Source of the DNA: Neolentinus lepideus HHB14362 ss-1 | Taxonomy: Eukaryota > Basidiomycota > Agaricomycetes > Gloeophyllales > Gloeophyllaceae | Length of the DNA stretch: 64,000 nucleotides | Assembly (NCBI GenBank): GCA_001632425.1 | Contig: KV425582.1 | Location: forward strand, 190,611-254,610 | Direction of reading: 5' to 3' | In this document: positions 20,701-32,381 of the stretch, one piece after another | How the letters are laid out: each line of letters begins with the position of its first letter | How positions within the stretch are numbered: the first letter of the stretch is position 1 | The notes under the pieces: model-generated | What the model saw: the letters and a program-made list of their open reading frames with translations, nothing else | Told to the model about the DNA's origin: nothing | Databases searched by the model: none | Position numbers and translations under genes: made by a program

Positions 20701-20770
20701 CTCTATGAACCAGCCACATTTGGTAACCAAACATGCCACGCCCCGATCCGGTGCCAGGAGCTTCATCTAA
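17740..20770. other. Gene desert of about 3 kb, probably old repeat debris
   Basis: No gene is supported on either strand; open frames are short and unrelated to known families. The part from about 18950 to 20760 differs in texture from its surroundings: purine-rich on the plus strand, with scattered short repeats such as ACTGTGG/ACTGTGG near 19540 and GTCTATAACAGAAGCAA at about 20301 and 20324. It may be a decayed retroelement, but no long terminal repeats, primer-binding site or reverse-transcriptase motif was found. Confidence 0.45.
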
Positions 20771-20891
20771 CATTTGTTGTCGCTTAGCGTTCATTTCACC
20801 TTGGCTACAGTATATCTACCCCCTCCTCGTCCTGGTTCTCCTCCCCAACATGCTAATACCGTGCTAGTCAATCCTCAAGCTCACCGGCGAC

Positions 20892-21617
20892 ATGCAATCT
20901 CCACGCCCCATCCTCAAGCGCAGCGCAGTAGCATACCCCATCGATACCTCTGCTGCGACTCTTGCTTCTGGGCCCCGGCATCCCTCGCCGCGCTCTGGTT
21001 CAGCCAGCACCCTTTCTGTACATTTCCCGCCCTCGAGCGGACTCACCAAGACTTTCAATACCCATTCTGCCGCAGTTTACGACCGCTCGCCTATCGTTGT
21101 GTCCCGCAATGCCTGCGCGCTACCTGAGAGAGGTTGCCCGGGCCGGACATACGGTGATGCCGAGGAGGAGGAGCAGAGAGGACGAACTCGGCGTGTGAAG
21201 GATGACAGGCGGACGAGGAACACCCATACCCGTATCGACGATAGCTGCACATCGTCCTCTCCTCCAGGCGTACTTCCGCCCCTGATTCCCGACCAATCTG
21301 AATCCGACGACTCAGATTCGTCTTCTGGCTCTGATCATTCATCGTTTATGAACACTGCGCATTCATCTCCACCTGTATCTATACCCACCAAATCCCCAAC
21401 CTACGACTTCTACTCGAATCCTCCGAACCTCTCCTTCCTCCCCCACCCGCACCATGAACACCGGGAGCGCGAGCGGCCTCGTGGCCGCAGCCGTACCCGA
21501 ACGCAATCTGACGCCCTTGCGGATGAGCAGGACCATGCCAGTCGACACCGCAACTACAAAGTTTTCTCGCACGATAACATGTTCGGAAGCGACCAAGGCT
21601 GCTTGGCGGGTTTCTAA
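20892..21617 (+). CDS. Conserved basidiomycete protein of unknown function
   Basis: A single open frame of 241 codons. It starts MQSPRPILKRSAVAYPID and carries VHFPPSSGLTKTFNTHS, a YDRSPIVVSRNACALPERG box, an acidic-serine stretch (PPLIPDQSESDDSDSSS), LSFLPHP and an Arg-rich stretch, and ends GCLAGF. I recognise this order of short conserved boxes from other Agaricomycete genomes, where it is annotated without a function. The rest is low-complexity and probably disordered, with nuclear-type basic patches. No enzyme motif is seen. The ATG at 20892 is the first in the conserved region. Confidence 0.75.
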   Translation: MQSPRPILKRSAVAYPIDTSAATLASGPRHPSPRSGSASTLSVHFPPSSGLTKTFNTHSAAVYDRSPIVVSRNACALPERGCPGRTYGDAEEEEQRGRTRRVKDDRRTRNTHTRIDDSCTSSSPPGVLPPLIPDQSESDDSDSSSGSDHSSFMNTAHSSPPVSIPTKSPTYDFYSNPPNLSFLPHPHHEHRERERPRGRSRTRTQSDALADEQDHASRHRNYKVFSHDNMFGSDQGCLAGF

Positions 21618-22262
21618 TATTGGACCAGTCGTATGGACAGAGTCATAAAACTATCCCTGTTGGACACACTCGATTACCAACTATAATTGTCTCGACTTCA
21701 TTAACTTATTGCAAGCACCATTTCCCCCTTGTACCAATAACTAGTCATGATCGTCAGCATACCATTCTGTATAGTCCATAGCTTTGTAGTCGTAGTCATT
21801 GAAGGAACAAGCATTACTTGTAATCATTAACCACGGTCTAAGTTCTATCGTTTATGCTCAACGTTTAGTGTTTGGACTTATCAGCGAGAGTATTGCGCCT
21901 GATAGGTAGTTACCTAATCGAGTAGGAGCGTTTCCAGAAGTGGAAGTGATGTGCGGGTGCGACCGGAAAGCAGGCTTTCGTGTCTCATCGTTTTGCGCTC
22001 TCTTTCTCCGTATGCAACTCGCATATGTATCACAGCAGTCGAAACATGAATTCTAACTCTTGTGTGTTACAAGCGGCCGAACGGAATAACATTGTCTTGA
22101 AGGGTGTAAGTACGTGATCCGAGACTGTCGACGATGGGCCGCCCGCGTCATAGTTTTGTAGATCCCGATCCACCTCGGCGCCCCGACGCAACTATGTAGC
22201 TCTGTCCCCTATATATACCCCACGTATACAGAGTCTTGTGTGCCAACCACCGCTGCCCTCAG
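21618..22262. other. Intergenic DNA before the NADH dehydrogenase
   Basis: No gene is supported. A TATATATA-type stretch near 22210, about 50 nt before the ATG at 22263, is a candidate core promoter. Confidence 0.5.
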
Positions 22263-24646
22263 ATGTTGTCAGTATGCGTCCGAGGAAGTAGCCTTGTCCA
22301 TCGTGGGGTAAAGCACCCAAAGGTATCGGAACTGTCAGGGATCACCCGAAACTTCAGTCTTCGGTCAAACAATGGAGAGCCTAGGCAGAAGCTGGTAATT
22401 GTTGGCTCAGGATGGGGAGGGTTCGAGGTCTTGAGACGGATCGACCGGAAGCGATGGGGTGAGTTCGCAGCTTCTATCCCCCTATATGCATCCAGATTGT
22501 CCTGATGCCTGTGGTCGGGCCGTGGACGCAGATGTGACAATCATTAGCCCGAGCACCTACTTTAATTTTACCCCTCTCCTTGCCAGTTGCGCAGTCGGTA
22601 CATTAGAGTACCGATGCGCAATTGAATCCGTGAGCTTGCATCGTACAGTCGAACACTGATTAGAAATTGAAAAGTACCCTCTCTGTGCAGGTTAGAAGAT
22701 TCACGCCTCAAGCCGTAAGCTCAGACGCATACATCCATATGTATATAATTCTAACATGTGGCGCCGCAGAAAGCGTATCAAGCCTGGTGTGATCACATAG
22801 GTGCATACACGCATATTTCTACTCCAGTTTACCACGGGCTAATACACGCAAAGACTTTAAGAATAAGACGTTAACATGCGTAAGGGTCGCGTTCCTGTTG
22901 ATTTGACGTCTTCTTTCTCAAATTTTATTAAACAGATGCCAGCCACACCGCCCTTGTCTTTCGAGAATGCCTCCGCGCCGCCCCTAGATGATACCACGAC
23001 AGGCTTCCCCGGAACCGGCACAACATTCCAACTGAAATACGACAAATTAGTCATTGCCGTCGGGGCGTATTCGCAAAGTACGAAGTGCTACCCACATGCC
23101 GTAAATTGAGCTAATGCGTGGTGTATTGCCAGCGTTTGGGATCCCTGGAGTGAAAGAGCATGCGTATTTTTTGAAGGACGTGAAAGACGCAAGAGCCATC
23201 CGGACGAGGCTTCTGGAATGTAAGCCAATTAAATCATGAAGGTGGTATGATTTGTAGATACCACGAGACTCATCGCATGTACGGTAGGTCTGGAGCAGGC
23301 TTCGCAGCCTTTCCTCACTGACGAACAACGAAAATCACTCCTGCATTTCTGCGTTGTCGGTATGTGCTGTGATCCATGATCGTCCATCTGCTCACCTCGA
23401 GTAGGCGGTGGTCCCACTGGCGTAGAATTCTCCGCTGAATTGCGCGACCTCATCACCACCGACATCCGGAAACACTATCCCGAGCTGGAGCCGCTGACCA
23501 GAATCACGTTGTACGATGTAGCTCCTGGTATCCTGGGTATGTTCGATAGGAATCTGATGCAGTATGCCGAGAACACGTTCAAGAGGGAGGGTATCGAGAT
23601 GAAGACGAGTCATCATGTCGAGAGAGTCGAAGAGGTGAATGACAATTCCGATATCGTTGCATTGTGGTAGTACTGATTGAGTGATGCAGGGGAAATTGTT
23701 CGTCAAGGAGCAAGGAGAAGGTGGGCAATGTTGCTCTTCAAAGCGAACTCGCTGGCTCACTCATCAAAAGTGCCCTTTGGATTACTCGTATGGAGCACAG
23801 GACTGGCTCCCAATCCGCTGCTGCTATCGATAGGCTCTGTGCAGAAGCACGAGAGGTCAGGAAGGTAAATCTCACCCTATTCAACCAATTTCGTTATCTA
23901 TAGACCTCATCCCTTCAGCCTTCTAACGGACAACAACTGCAATATTCTGCTCAAGGACGGCGGGGAGGGATCCACAGATCCAGACGTGTTTGCAATCGGC
24001 GACGCAGCTATAATTAAAGGCTACAGCTTACCTGCGACTGCTCAAGGTCAGTACTCCGCTCGGCACAAAGGTGTTAGGACCGTGTTGAACCATTATCACT
24101 ATCGCTCAGTCGCCAACCAGAAGGCAAAGTACGTCGCGAAGAAGCTGAACCAGGTCGTGCGGCACAAGCAGCAGACTGCGCCGTTCGAATTTAACAACAT
24201 GGGAAGCTTGGCGTATATCGGGAACTGGTTCGCGACGGTCCAAGGTGGTCTTGTGTCTGCAGAGGCTAATTGATACCTGCAGGAAAGCCCTTTACGATAG
24301 ATCCAAGGCACAGTCGGGCCCAAAGACGGTCAAGACGGGTACTTTGGCATGGCTGCTCTGGCGGTCGGCATATTTCACCATGACGCTTAGTGTGCGGAAC
24401 AAGTGAGTGCTTTGCGTGTCACTAGTAAATCCAGACCCTGGCAACTCATACGCCATAATTTCTAGGGTATTGATACCGACGTATTGGTAAGCACAACCGT
24501 TTCCCGTACATCGTTCGGGACAAGTAGTGACGAGAAACGATCATTCGCAGGTTCTTGAATTGTGAGTGAACTTAAGAAACATCCCGTTGCATAGAAATGA
24601 CGAGTACATTGTAGGGCTTCTCGGACGTGATTTGTCAAGATTTTAG
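22263..24646 (+). CDS. External (alternative, type II) NADH:ubiquinone oxidoreductase
   Basis: This single-subunit flavoprotein of the mitochondrial inner membrane oxidises NADH and reduces ubiquinone without pumping protons. Seventeen exons were traced, every junction closing in phase, for 491 residues. The N-terminus is basic and Ser/Arg-rich, as for mitochondrial import. The FAD site reads KLVIVGSGWGGFE and the NADH site FCVVGGGPTGVEFSAEL. Other landmarks are LKYDKLVIAVGAYS, YDVAPGILGMFD, DVFAIGDAA, LPATAQVANQKAKYVAKKLN and the C-terminal NKVLIPTYWF with GRDLSRF, which anchors it to the membrane. Four exons are shorter than 27 nt. No frame error or missing motif was seen. Confidence 0.93.
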
Positions 24647-25135
24647 TATCATCACGTCATGAGCGAATGGACTTAGCACAACACGCATTCAGCATTAACT
24701 TATGGACTCAAGTATCAGCAAGCATCTCTCCTTAGACATCACGACTAGACCTCATAGATCGTCGCTCGACGCAATCTGCTTCCCATAATTCGGAGCATGC
24801 AGGCTGTTCTTTGAATCCACACTGTGACCAAATATAGAGGGCATCGTAGTTTACAACACTTTTATTGTACTTAAGCATTATACTACGTCAATGACACCCA
24901 TAAAGCCCATAAAGAGAACCCTCAAACTGCTCTACCACCGGCGGCTTCCGATGTACACAGCTAATAAATAATTGCGATGTTGGGATGTTGGATACCGGAT
25001 CCAGAGCCAGCTCCGTATAAATACGCAGGAACCATAAACGGAAAGACTACCCTATTACCCAATAAATATATAAAAATATGTGAGAAGGAACGTGATGGTA
25101 AGTGCTAGCATCACCAGGCTAGTGCCATGGCATCC
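24647..25135. other. Intergenic DNA between convergent genes
   Basis: 3' flanks of the NADH dehydrogenase and the GH30 gene. No gene is supported; an AATAAATATATAAA-like stretch near 25060 may serve as a polyadenylation signal. Confidence 0.45.
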
Positions 25136-27418
25136 TCAAGATGAGGCATACCACCACAGAGTCGTGACGCCAACAGGGAAAGTGTATGTGGCCTAGGGCC
25201 GCTCTTAGTATGGTATCACATGGGATCGTAAGGATGTAGCACACCTGTTTGCCCTGGAACTCGATAGTCGCATCCACGGAAACTGGATTGAAGGTAGTGC
25301 TAGAACTGTCGTCCCTAGATATCGAAATCAGCGCAAAGTGCAAGAATAGCGCTTCGATCGCGATATTTACCAGTTGAGGACCACGAGGCTGTACCGAGGC
25401 CAATCGCTAGAGCTCGTGCGACCGGTCTTGTATGCTCCAGCGACCAACGACCAGCTCAAGTCACCGTTAACGGAGACGCCGATCCGCTGTCCGAAAGGTC
25501 CTCCGGAATCTTTCGGAACAATTGCCCTGGAAGCTTGTGCGATCGCGTAGACTGACAGGAACGTCAATATTAACCACGGCTGAGGAGATCGACAAGCTTA
25601 CACTCTTGGTTGGGCGACCAAGTCCCATCACTGTTAATTTGGATGACTCCACGACAAGCGGTACTGCAACTGTCAGATCCGGACAGGAAGGGGCCCCCAT
25701 TACTGTCCAGTGCGAGATTCCACATCGCGGCCGTTCCAGCATTGTCAGTGATAGCCCCGATGAAGCTACTCAGCGCATAAGCGATATCTGGGAAAGCCAA
25801 TTCATCGAGCCACTTACAGGTTATCCATGTACCACTACAGCTTCGTGTCAGCTTATGGAGTGTCAACTAGAATGCAGGAAACACAACAGTACCTTGAGGT
25901 CGCTCCACCAATCTGTACCTATTTGACCAGTGCATTCAGTCTGGTAGATCTCTTTGTCGGGGTATGCGCTATGGAATGTGTTCTGATCGGAGACACTGCC
26001 GACATAGCAGTGGAACGAGACACCAGAGAAGTCACTCCCAGCAGACGACATCTACAGAAAGACGGCGGCAGTGAGTAATGTGGAACACGGTAGACATCCT
26101 GTCATTCAAAGCACTTACAAGTTGTTCAGGGTAGCCACCAGCGTCGTTCCAGTTGTGCTCATAGCCAATGATCTTAACACCCGAGAACCCGTTATTGTCC
26201 ATTAAAGTCCTCAATGAGGTCGCCACACCTGCTTCGGTGGAAACAGGCATGTTGCAGCTAGGGTACGTCGAATCACTGTTCTCAGGCTCGTTCTATTACC
26301 AGATGTAAGATGAACGACTCCCGCCGCCGTGCATGAGGGGACCATAGGCGCTATACCTGGATACTGATAGCCCAGGCGTTGACGCCTTTATCCTTGAACG
26401 CTTGAAGAGACTTGAGGAGATAGTTCGCGTCTCATTACGTTCATATGAGCGAATCCAGAGTAAAATGTGAGTTCTTTAAGTGGTACGCACAGGTATCAAT
26501 GTACGATGTACTCAGGGACCCGCCATTCATAGTTTGGCCGCTTTTCATCCAGGCAGGCTATAGTACAGATGTCAGTGTCGTTTTCTGGATCCCTGACAGG
26601 ATGCGTACAGCAGACCAAGGAACGAGATGGATGTGGATGATGGAGCTGATGCCCAGGATGTCCGTTAGAGTCGAGAACACGTATGACGGTGCATTGTTGA
26701 TATTAAAGCTGCTCAAAGATGTATCCCCGTTGACATCGTCAAAACTATAAACTTCATGTCCAGCGGTCGTCAGATGTCAAACTTCTGTTCAGTTGTTGCG
26801 TAGTTGCCTTACCAGTATCTGAGAAGTCGGTGGCGCCAATGGGAACGCGAAGATAAGTAATCCCGGCGCTTTGCTTGCCGTCCGTGGCTAGACTTCCGTA
26901 AGCATGTGAGTATTACTGATCGGATAGACTGACCATCGAATAAATAACCAAGAAGTGACCAATATTGGTCCGCATCATTGGACTATAAAGAGAGATTTAG
27001 AGATATGCAGGCAAGATTGAGGGGATGAGGGCACGTACCTTCAGCTGGCTCAGAAGCTTCGCAGAGGAATCAGCTACAAAAGTCATGAGGTCACTTGCAT
27101 CGGACTTCCTTGGTTTGGCTTACTGAGAGTGGCACCAAATCCATAAACGGTCTGGGAGACTTGCGAATCATCTATAACAATGTCGGCTGAAGCATCCGTT
27201 CCCGGGCTAACGAAATCGATCGCAGGCGACGGTTGGCTATACGTGAACAGACTCGACTTGTCCCATGTGGTGGTAAACTGCAGAAAGTATATTGGTATCA
27301 TAATCAACGACACTTGCTAGAACAGGTGGATTCCACTTACGACGTCGTATATTTGCTGCGATGCTATGGGTGAAATGAATGAAAGGCACCCAAGCGCGAC
27401 GACTGCAAGACGAGTCAT
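25136..27418 (-). CDS. Secreted GH30-family glycosidase (probable endo-beta-1,6-glucanase type)
   Basis: The protein starts at 27418 with a signal peptide (MTRLAVVALGCLSFISPIAS). Many short exons follow: FTTTWDKSSLFTYSQPSP, QTVYGFGATL, TYLRVPIGATDFS, LVPWSAPGWMK, WAISIQNEPENS (acid/base Glu), IGYEHNW, FHCYVGSVSDQ, YQTECTG (nucleophile Glu), and the C-terminal beta-sandwich pieces QRIGVSVNGDLSW and TYTFPVGVTTLWWY before a TGA at 25136. Both catalytic glutamates sit in their usual contexts. GH30 enzymes of fungi attack beta-1,6-glucan, including the fungal wall, or related substrates; the exact specificity is not fixed by sequence. Small introns interrupt the gene about every 100-200 nt; not all boundaries were fixed. 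Confidence 0.9.
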
Positions 27419-27950
27419 TATGAAAAATCGAGGAAGTTCTGAACGACGCACGGCGTCGAGTCCTATCGCACCAATATCGGAACAGGGGAGTACAAGAACT
27501 CTTTTATGTGGAAAAGGAGACGACCGTAGACGGATATATCATCTGATCTTGAGGGATCGGCGAGCACGTTGCGTACAGCCATATGGAACTGCGAATGCGC
27601 TGTTATGTCAACTTGAGCATCCTCAAGATCAATTCGTGTTGTCCAACCATGGGTCAGGTCGTGCCTTTCGGGCGGTGCCGAGTCTAGTCGCCGTCATCTT
27701 CGGCCTCGAGGTTTATATCGACCCCCGGAGGACAAGGAGGCGAAGGATAAATTCAATGATAATATTGAAGGTCCTTCGGACTTGGCTGCTGAGAACATAT
27801 CCACATTCCCGAGGAAAAGGTACTGCGTTTCCAAGTCCAGAGAGAGCGCGAATGGTCGTTGTGGCGGACCCGCGCGTTAACGGAATGAGAGAAGCCGGCG
27901 GAGATGTAGACATACGCTGATTGATGGAGCGCTTTTATCTCACCTAGATC
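27419..27950. other. Intergenic DNA upstream of the GH30 gene
   Basis: No gene is supported; an open frame crossing the region on the plus strand has no family resemblance. It should contain the GH30 promoter. Confidence 0.45.
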
Positions 27951-28084
27951 GGAAGCGAGCTCAATCGGAGGCAATCAGACAGTTAGTTGATCGCTGGTGA
28001 TCGGTAGTTGTCGCAGTTCATTGACAGGTACGGCCGCGGCATACCAATATCGTACTTACGTCGCGCAAGTTGGGTAAGAGGCCT

Positions 28085-28360
28085 TCGGCGGCGCGATGTC
28101 GATAATGGGCGGCCGTATGGAGTCTCACTTGGTGCGTAAAAACCGTATTTGGTCCTCGCGGTATTCCTCTATCACATCCCAAATGGGGTGTCCTTCCAGG
28201 AGGGCCGAGAGATTGAGTATGTCGATAATCCTCGGCCGGATCCAGGCCCAATCCTACACCAAAAAAAAAAATTTCCATAGTAAGAATTACGAACCCCGTG
28301 ACACCGCTCGGATCTGCATATCGGAAAGGCACGATAGGCATGCTGCAGTCGCCTAGGCGT
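28085..28360 (-). CDS. Unrecognised short coding piece
   Basis: On the minus strand ATGCCTATCGTGCC opens a frame that, after a short GT-AG interval (about 37-40 nt, including a run of T), continues in phase as DWAWIRPRIIDILNL and SALLEGHPIWDVIEEY and stops about 60 codons after the ATG. The residue pattern looks like real protein and not noise, but I do not recognise a family. It could be an exon of a longer gene, a relic, or chance. Confidence 0.25.
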
Positions 28361-28450
28361 TGATGCAACCTTCAAAGCTTCACCATCCGGACGTGATAAG
28401 AGATTCTGATCATACGTGCCCTCGGTAAGACGTGGTTCCACGCACCAAGA

Positions 28451-30531
28451 CTACATCACTCTCGTAAACCAAGCCTCGGCCCTTTGCTGAACACTGCCTC
28501 CTAACCTGTCCCGCTCTGTCTCTTCACCAATCAGACCGAACAAGCCGAACCCAATAACTTTTCCGTTCTCAACCACAAACTCTGCCCGGCCTTGACCTTC
28601 GCCAGTTTCGGTGGTTTCGAAAGGTGTAAGGTCTGGTCCATACCCTTTGGGGAACAAGGCAGTAAATATCAGCTCAAACTCGTTATCCCGACGATGGATG
28701 AAACGCAGATGGGTGGACCAAATGCGAGGCCACGCGGCGTATAAGTATGCTCCTGAAACTCCACCGATGACGGAATCAACAGCTGCGAAATCTGCTAGAA
28801 CTTCGGAGCAATATAATGATGTACTGGACGGGTCGCATACGGTGAACGCTCCGTAGCCTGGATTACTATATGTTCCAGAGAGACTAGACAGATCAGTCGA
28901 TTGTTCCGTACTGCTCTCATACGGTGGCGAGCTGGCAGTCGGTTCATCAGAGTTAACCTGAGCGTCAGAATTCCTGAAATAACCGTTAAACTTCTGGGCC
29001 AGACACAAAACCATAGCACTCACAAGTAACTGTAAGGATCTACTTCGGAGATACTGAAGAAGCTATCCATAAGTTTGAAGGATAGCTCAGTGTGCACAGA
29101 AGCCTTTTCGTCCACATTCAACAAGATGACCATACCAAGGCCATCAGAGGGCAGGAAGACGGTCCGAGTGGAGAACCCTGGAATAGCACCGGAATGATAC
29201 ACAAACTAGTGTAATGTTAGTCAAGGCTGCATGGCTCACGGCCGAACGCACCTCATGACCCCGGTATGACTGCCTCCACCAGCCCATACCGTACCCTGCG
29301 ACTGAAAGATTCGGGTTGGGAGCTTTCCCATCGGTAACAATGTGCGCGGTCGTAATCTCATTGAAGGCGGAAAAAGATATGATCGTCTCATTGGTCTTGG
29401 GATGAACGCCCTTATTAAGTAGAAGACCAAGCCATTTCACCTGTAAGAGAACGCGATGACTCAGTAGTCCAATATCGCTCAAGAGTGCATATATGCGTGT
29501 ACCATGTCTTCCGCGCTAGAGGTAACTCCTCCGGCACCGGCCTGTAACTCTATAACATCTTCCGTAAACCAGAACGGTATGCGACGCCCTTTATGTGTCC
29601 AAGTAGCCGTGACCTTCCCGGATGCAATGGCCTCCTTAGGCGAGAAGGTCGTAGATGTCATGTTCAATGGCTTGAAAATCCGCTCTTTGACAAAAGTCAT
29701 GTACGACCCAGCGTACTTCGAGATGATGTATGAAGCCGTCACGTACATCTAACAGTCTTGAATACTGGATTCAACTGATCAATACACGAATGCGTGAAAG
29801 TACCTGGTTGTTATAGTGCCAGTGCTCTCGCAGCTCATAAGCTGGGCGTAGATGTTTCATGCGTAATACGGTATCCTTCGGGGAGTCATAAGGTCCGTAA
29901 GAATAGTCGTGCCTTCCTCCAACAGTCCCTCGTGAGCGTCGTGAACGACACGGAGCGATATGTATATGCATACCTGGGTAGTCCCGAGACGTGCGACAGA
30001 ATGTCACGGATATTGGCCTTCTCGCTTGCCCAACTATCCATAATCTGCCATTCACCAGGCAGGATGTCTTTCACTTTGGTATTCCAATTGAATTCCTTCA
30101 GCCCAGGTGGCAGAGGGGTGGAGTTCTTGCCCAACGCGTAGTCGTCCATGAGTATGCCAATGGATGCAGCAGCGAACGCTTTCGAGCATGACGCCAGGTT
30201 GAACAAGGTCTAGAGAAGAACATCAGCTGCATATTCTGAAAGAGGGCAAATCGACCTCACTCACATCAGAGGTCATGGCATCGCGCTCATCTGTCTTGAT
30301 TCCCCACGTCTTCAGCTCCGTCTTTCCGCCAGGTCGTACGAGCCCTACAGACAAACCAGAGAGATTCTGCGCTTTCACTATATCCTGAATGGCAGAATAT
30401 AGCTGGGGGTTTATGATCTCTCTGGTGGTTCGGCCATGAGCAGAGGCATCAGCAGTGTTTAGAGGAACCTGGATTTGGGCATATACGCCTCCCGCCAGAC
30501 CGACGCCCGCCAGAACATGGGCTATGCGCAT
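28451..30531 (-). CDS. Secreted beta-lactamase-like serine hydrolase
   Basis: The gene starts at 30531 with a signal peptide (MRIAHVLAGVGLAGGVYA). The body carries the three motifs of class C beta-lactamase/DD-peptidase-like enzymes: S-x-x-K in FNLASCSKAF (nucleophile Ser), Y-x-N in HWHYNNQ, and H-x-G in VYHSGAIPGFS. Other landmarks are ILSHVSGLPRHD, SYIISKYAGSYMTFV, GAGGVTSSAEDM and GYGMGWW. A separate C-terminal lipocalin-like domain follows (LSGTYSNPGYGAF, GFGLFGLIGEE). Several introns of 50-60 nt interrupt the gene. In fungi such proteins are poorly characterised; esterase, transesterase or peptidase activity are all possible. It is not an antibiotic-resistance gene by any evidence here. 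Confidence 0.88.
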
Positions 30532-30908
30532 GCTTGTCGCCAGAGAATGAGCAAGCGAAGAAGTGTCCCGTCGTTCCCTTGCTGCATATTTAAAGAGGCA
30601 ACCGTCCCCTAACGTTATCAAGGCGGTTGAAAGCTGTGAGAGTCGACAAGATAACTCGCGAGCCAAATTATCCGCGTAATTTCCGAGAAACACGTCAGAT
30701 TATGGTATTACAGCGATGCCGAAGTAGAATACAGACATGACAAAGGGAGACTACAGGTGCAATGACGGTCCATCCAGGTTCAACAGTCTATCACGGATGC
30801 GCATACAACAGTTGGAAGGAGAAGGCTGATACTATACAAGTGACCTTACGAGGAATCCGCAGACCCAGGGTAGAAACGTGCAATGAATCCGGAGGCAACG
30901 ACATCCTG
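30532..30908. other. Intergenic DNA: promoter of the serine hydrolase and 3' flank of the kinase
   Basis: Both neighbours are on the minus strand. No gene is supported. A CATATTTAAAGAG stretch near 30590, about 55 nt upstream of the serine hydrolase ATG, is a candidate TATA region. Confidence 0.45.
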
Positions 30909-32381
30909 TCACCGGTGGAAGTTCTGTTGTTGATAGTACGGAGGAGGGACCTGGCCTTGAGCTTGCGCTGCCTGTGCTTGAGCCTGGGCCTGCGCTTGTA
31001 CTTGCTGCATAGCATAGAGGTTTGCCTGTTGCTGTGCATATGCCGCTTGCTGGACCTGCTGTTGTTGCTGTTGTTGTTGTTGTTGCTGCTGCTGCTGCGA
31101 AAATTGCTGTTGCTGATGGGCGTGCGGGTTGGGGTAGTTGTAGGGCGGTGGGGGCATCGCTCCAGCGGAGGGCATGTAAGCCATGTTGACAGTGCCGGTA
31201 AAGTATGGGTGGGACAGGGCCTCTGCAGCCGTCAGGCGTTTGGAAGGGTCGAATTGAAGAAGTTTCTCCAACAAATCCAGAGCTGCTGAATCAATCAGGC
31301 ACAAAATCACGACTAGAGTAGGGTGTGTCTAACCTTGGGGGGATGCCTTCGGTAATACCTGCGAAAAAGGTATCTTTGGGTACCGAGGGTATTGTTTGAG
31401 TTGGATTTCGGGCTACGAAGGAGTCAGATCGAACGGCGCACAGATACATGATCGGCATCCTCACAGATTCTGTGGCGATCTTCCTCAGGACGCGATCTTC
31501 GGGAGTGCCGACGATTCTCATGATGTGGAGCAGCTGGTCCTGGTTGTCTCTGCCACGGAATAGCGGGACGCCCGATATCATTTCTGCGAATATGCAGCCA
31601 CAGGACCAGATATCGATCGATGTGCTGTATGTACGAGAGCCTAGAAGAACATCCGGAGCTCGATACCACAGTGTAACCACCTATATAAGTTGGAGTGAGA
31701 TCAGGTAAAATATTCACGGCGATATTTGATGCGACACATACCTCGTTCGAAAATGTGTTTACAGGTACGCCGAATGCCCGAGCGAGACCAAAGTCTCCAA
31801 CCTTTAGTTCGCCTTTCTTATTGATGAGCAGGTTTTGGGGCTTGAGGTCCCGATGGAGGACTCTATTATCATGACAAAATGCAATGCCCTTTAGGAGCTG
31901 GTACATGAAGCTCCGTACAGTCATCGGATCAAGTGCACATCGGTCCCCGTGCGCGTCCATATACCTCTTGAGATCTTGCTCGCAATATTCGAAGATGAGT
32001 ACTAGCTTCGTCTCCGTGTGGATAACATCGTAAAGACGGACGATGTTAACATGCTTCAGCTCCTTCATCAAGGATATCTCGCGTATGGCGGTTGACGGTG
32101 TGCCTTCCTCCGCGTCCAGGTGTATCTCCTTCAACGCCACGATCTCATTCGTCGTCCTCGAACGACCCTATAAAAGATGGCAAAATCAGTCAAGATCGAC
32201 GATGATACAGTGGTATGGGACTACCTTGTACACAGTTGCATATGTTCCCTCCCCTGCTCCTTTCGTCAGAGTCTGCATGAATCGCGTAGATTGTTGCACT
32301 TGCCTAGTTTCTCTAACTGTACCTGTATTTTAGCATGTGGCGTTCCGATACTCGCAGACCACTCACCTGAACATAGTTCAT
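30909..32381 (-). CDS. pho85: PHO85-type cyclin-dependent kinase (negative regulator of the PHO system)
   Basis: This Ser/Thr kinase of the CDK5/PHO85 class acts with Pcl cyclins in phosphate signalling and the cell cycle. It starts [21 protein letters not shown]. Four short 5' exons (32381-32367, 32316-32304, 32259-32225 and from 32167) join in phase. The PSTAIRE cyclin helix is present ([18 protein letters not shown]), as are VALKEI (ATP Lys), [34 protein letters not shown] and [12 protein letters not shown]. The C-terminal exon ends the kinase fold at [11 protein letters not shown] and adds a tail rich in Gln: a run of 14 Gln and further QA repeats (about 30950-31110). The intron between exons 2 and 3 (32303-32260) begins with GC. 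Intron 1 has two acceptors 6 nt apart; the inner one gives the family N-terminus. Confidence 0.93.

Noticed and set aside
18950..20770. LTR retrotransposon
   Set aside because: No paired long terminal repeats, tRNA primer site or reverse-transcriptase/integrase motif could be found, so it is reported only as an unexplained desert.
28451..30531. Serine hydrolase as an antibiotic-resistance beta-lactamase
   Set aside because: The SxxK/YxN fold is shared by many esterases and peptidases; a fungal secreted protein with a C-terminal lipocalin-like domain gives no evidence for beta-lactam hydrolysis.
30762..31289. Leu-rich plus-strand open frame
   Set aside because: It is the antisense of the CAG/CAA tract of the kinase; the Leu run is CTG/TTG complement.
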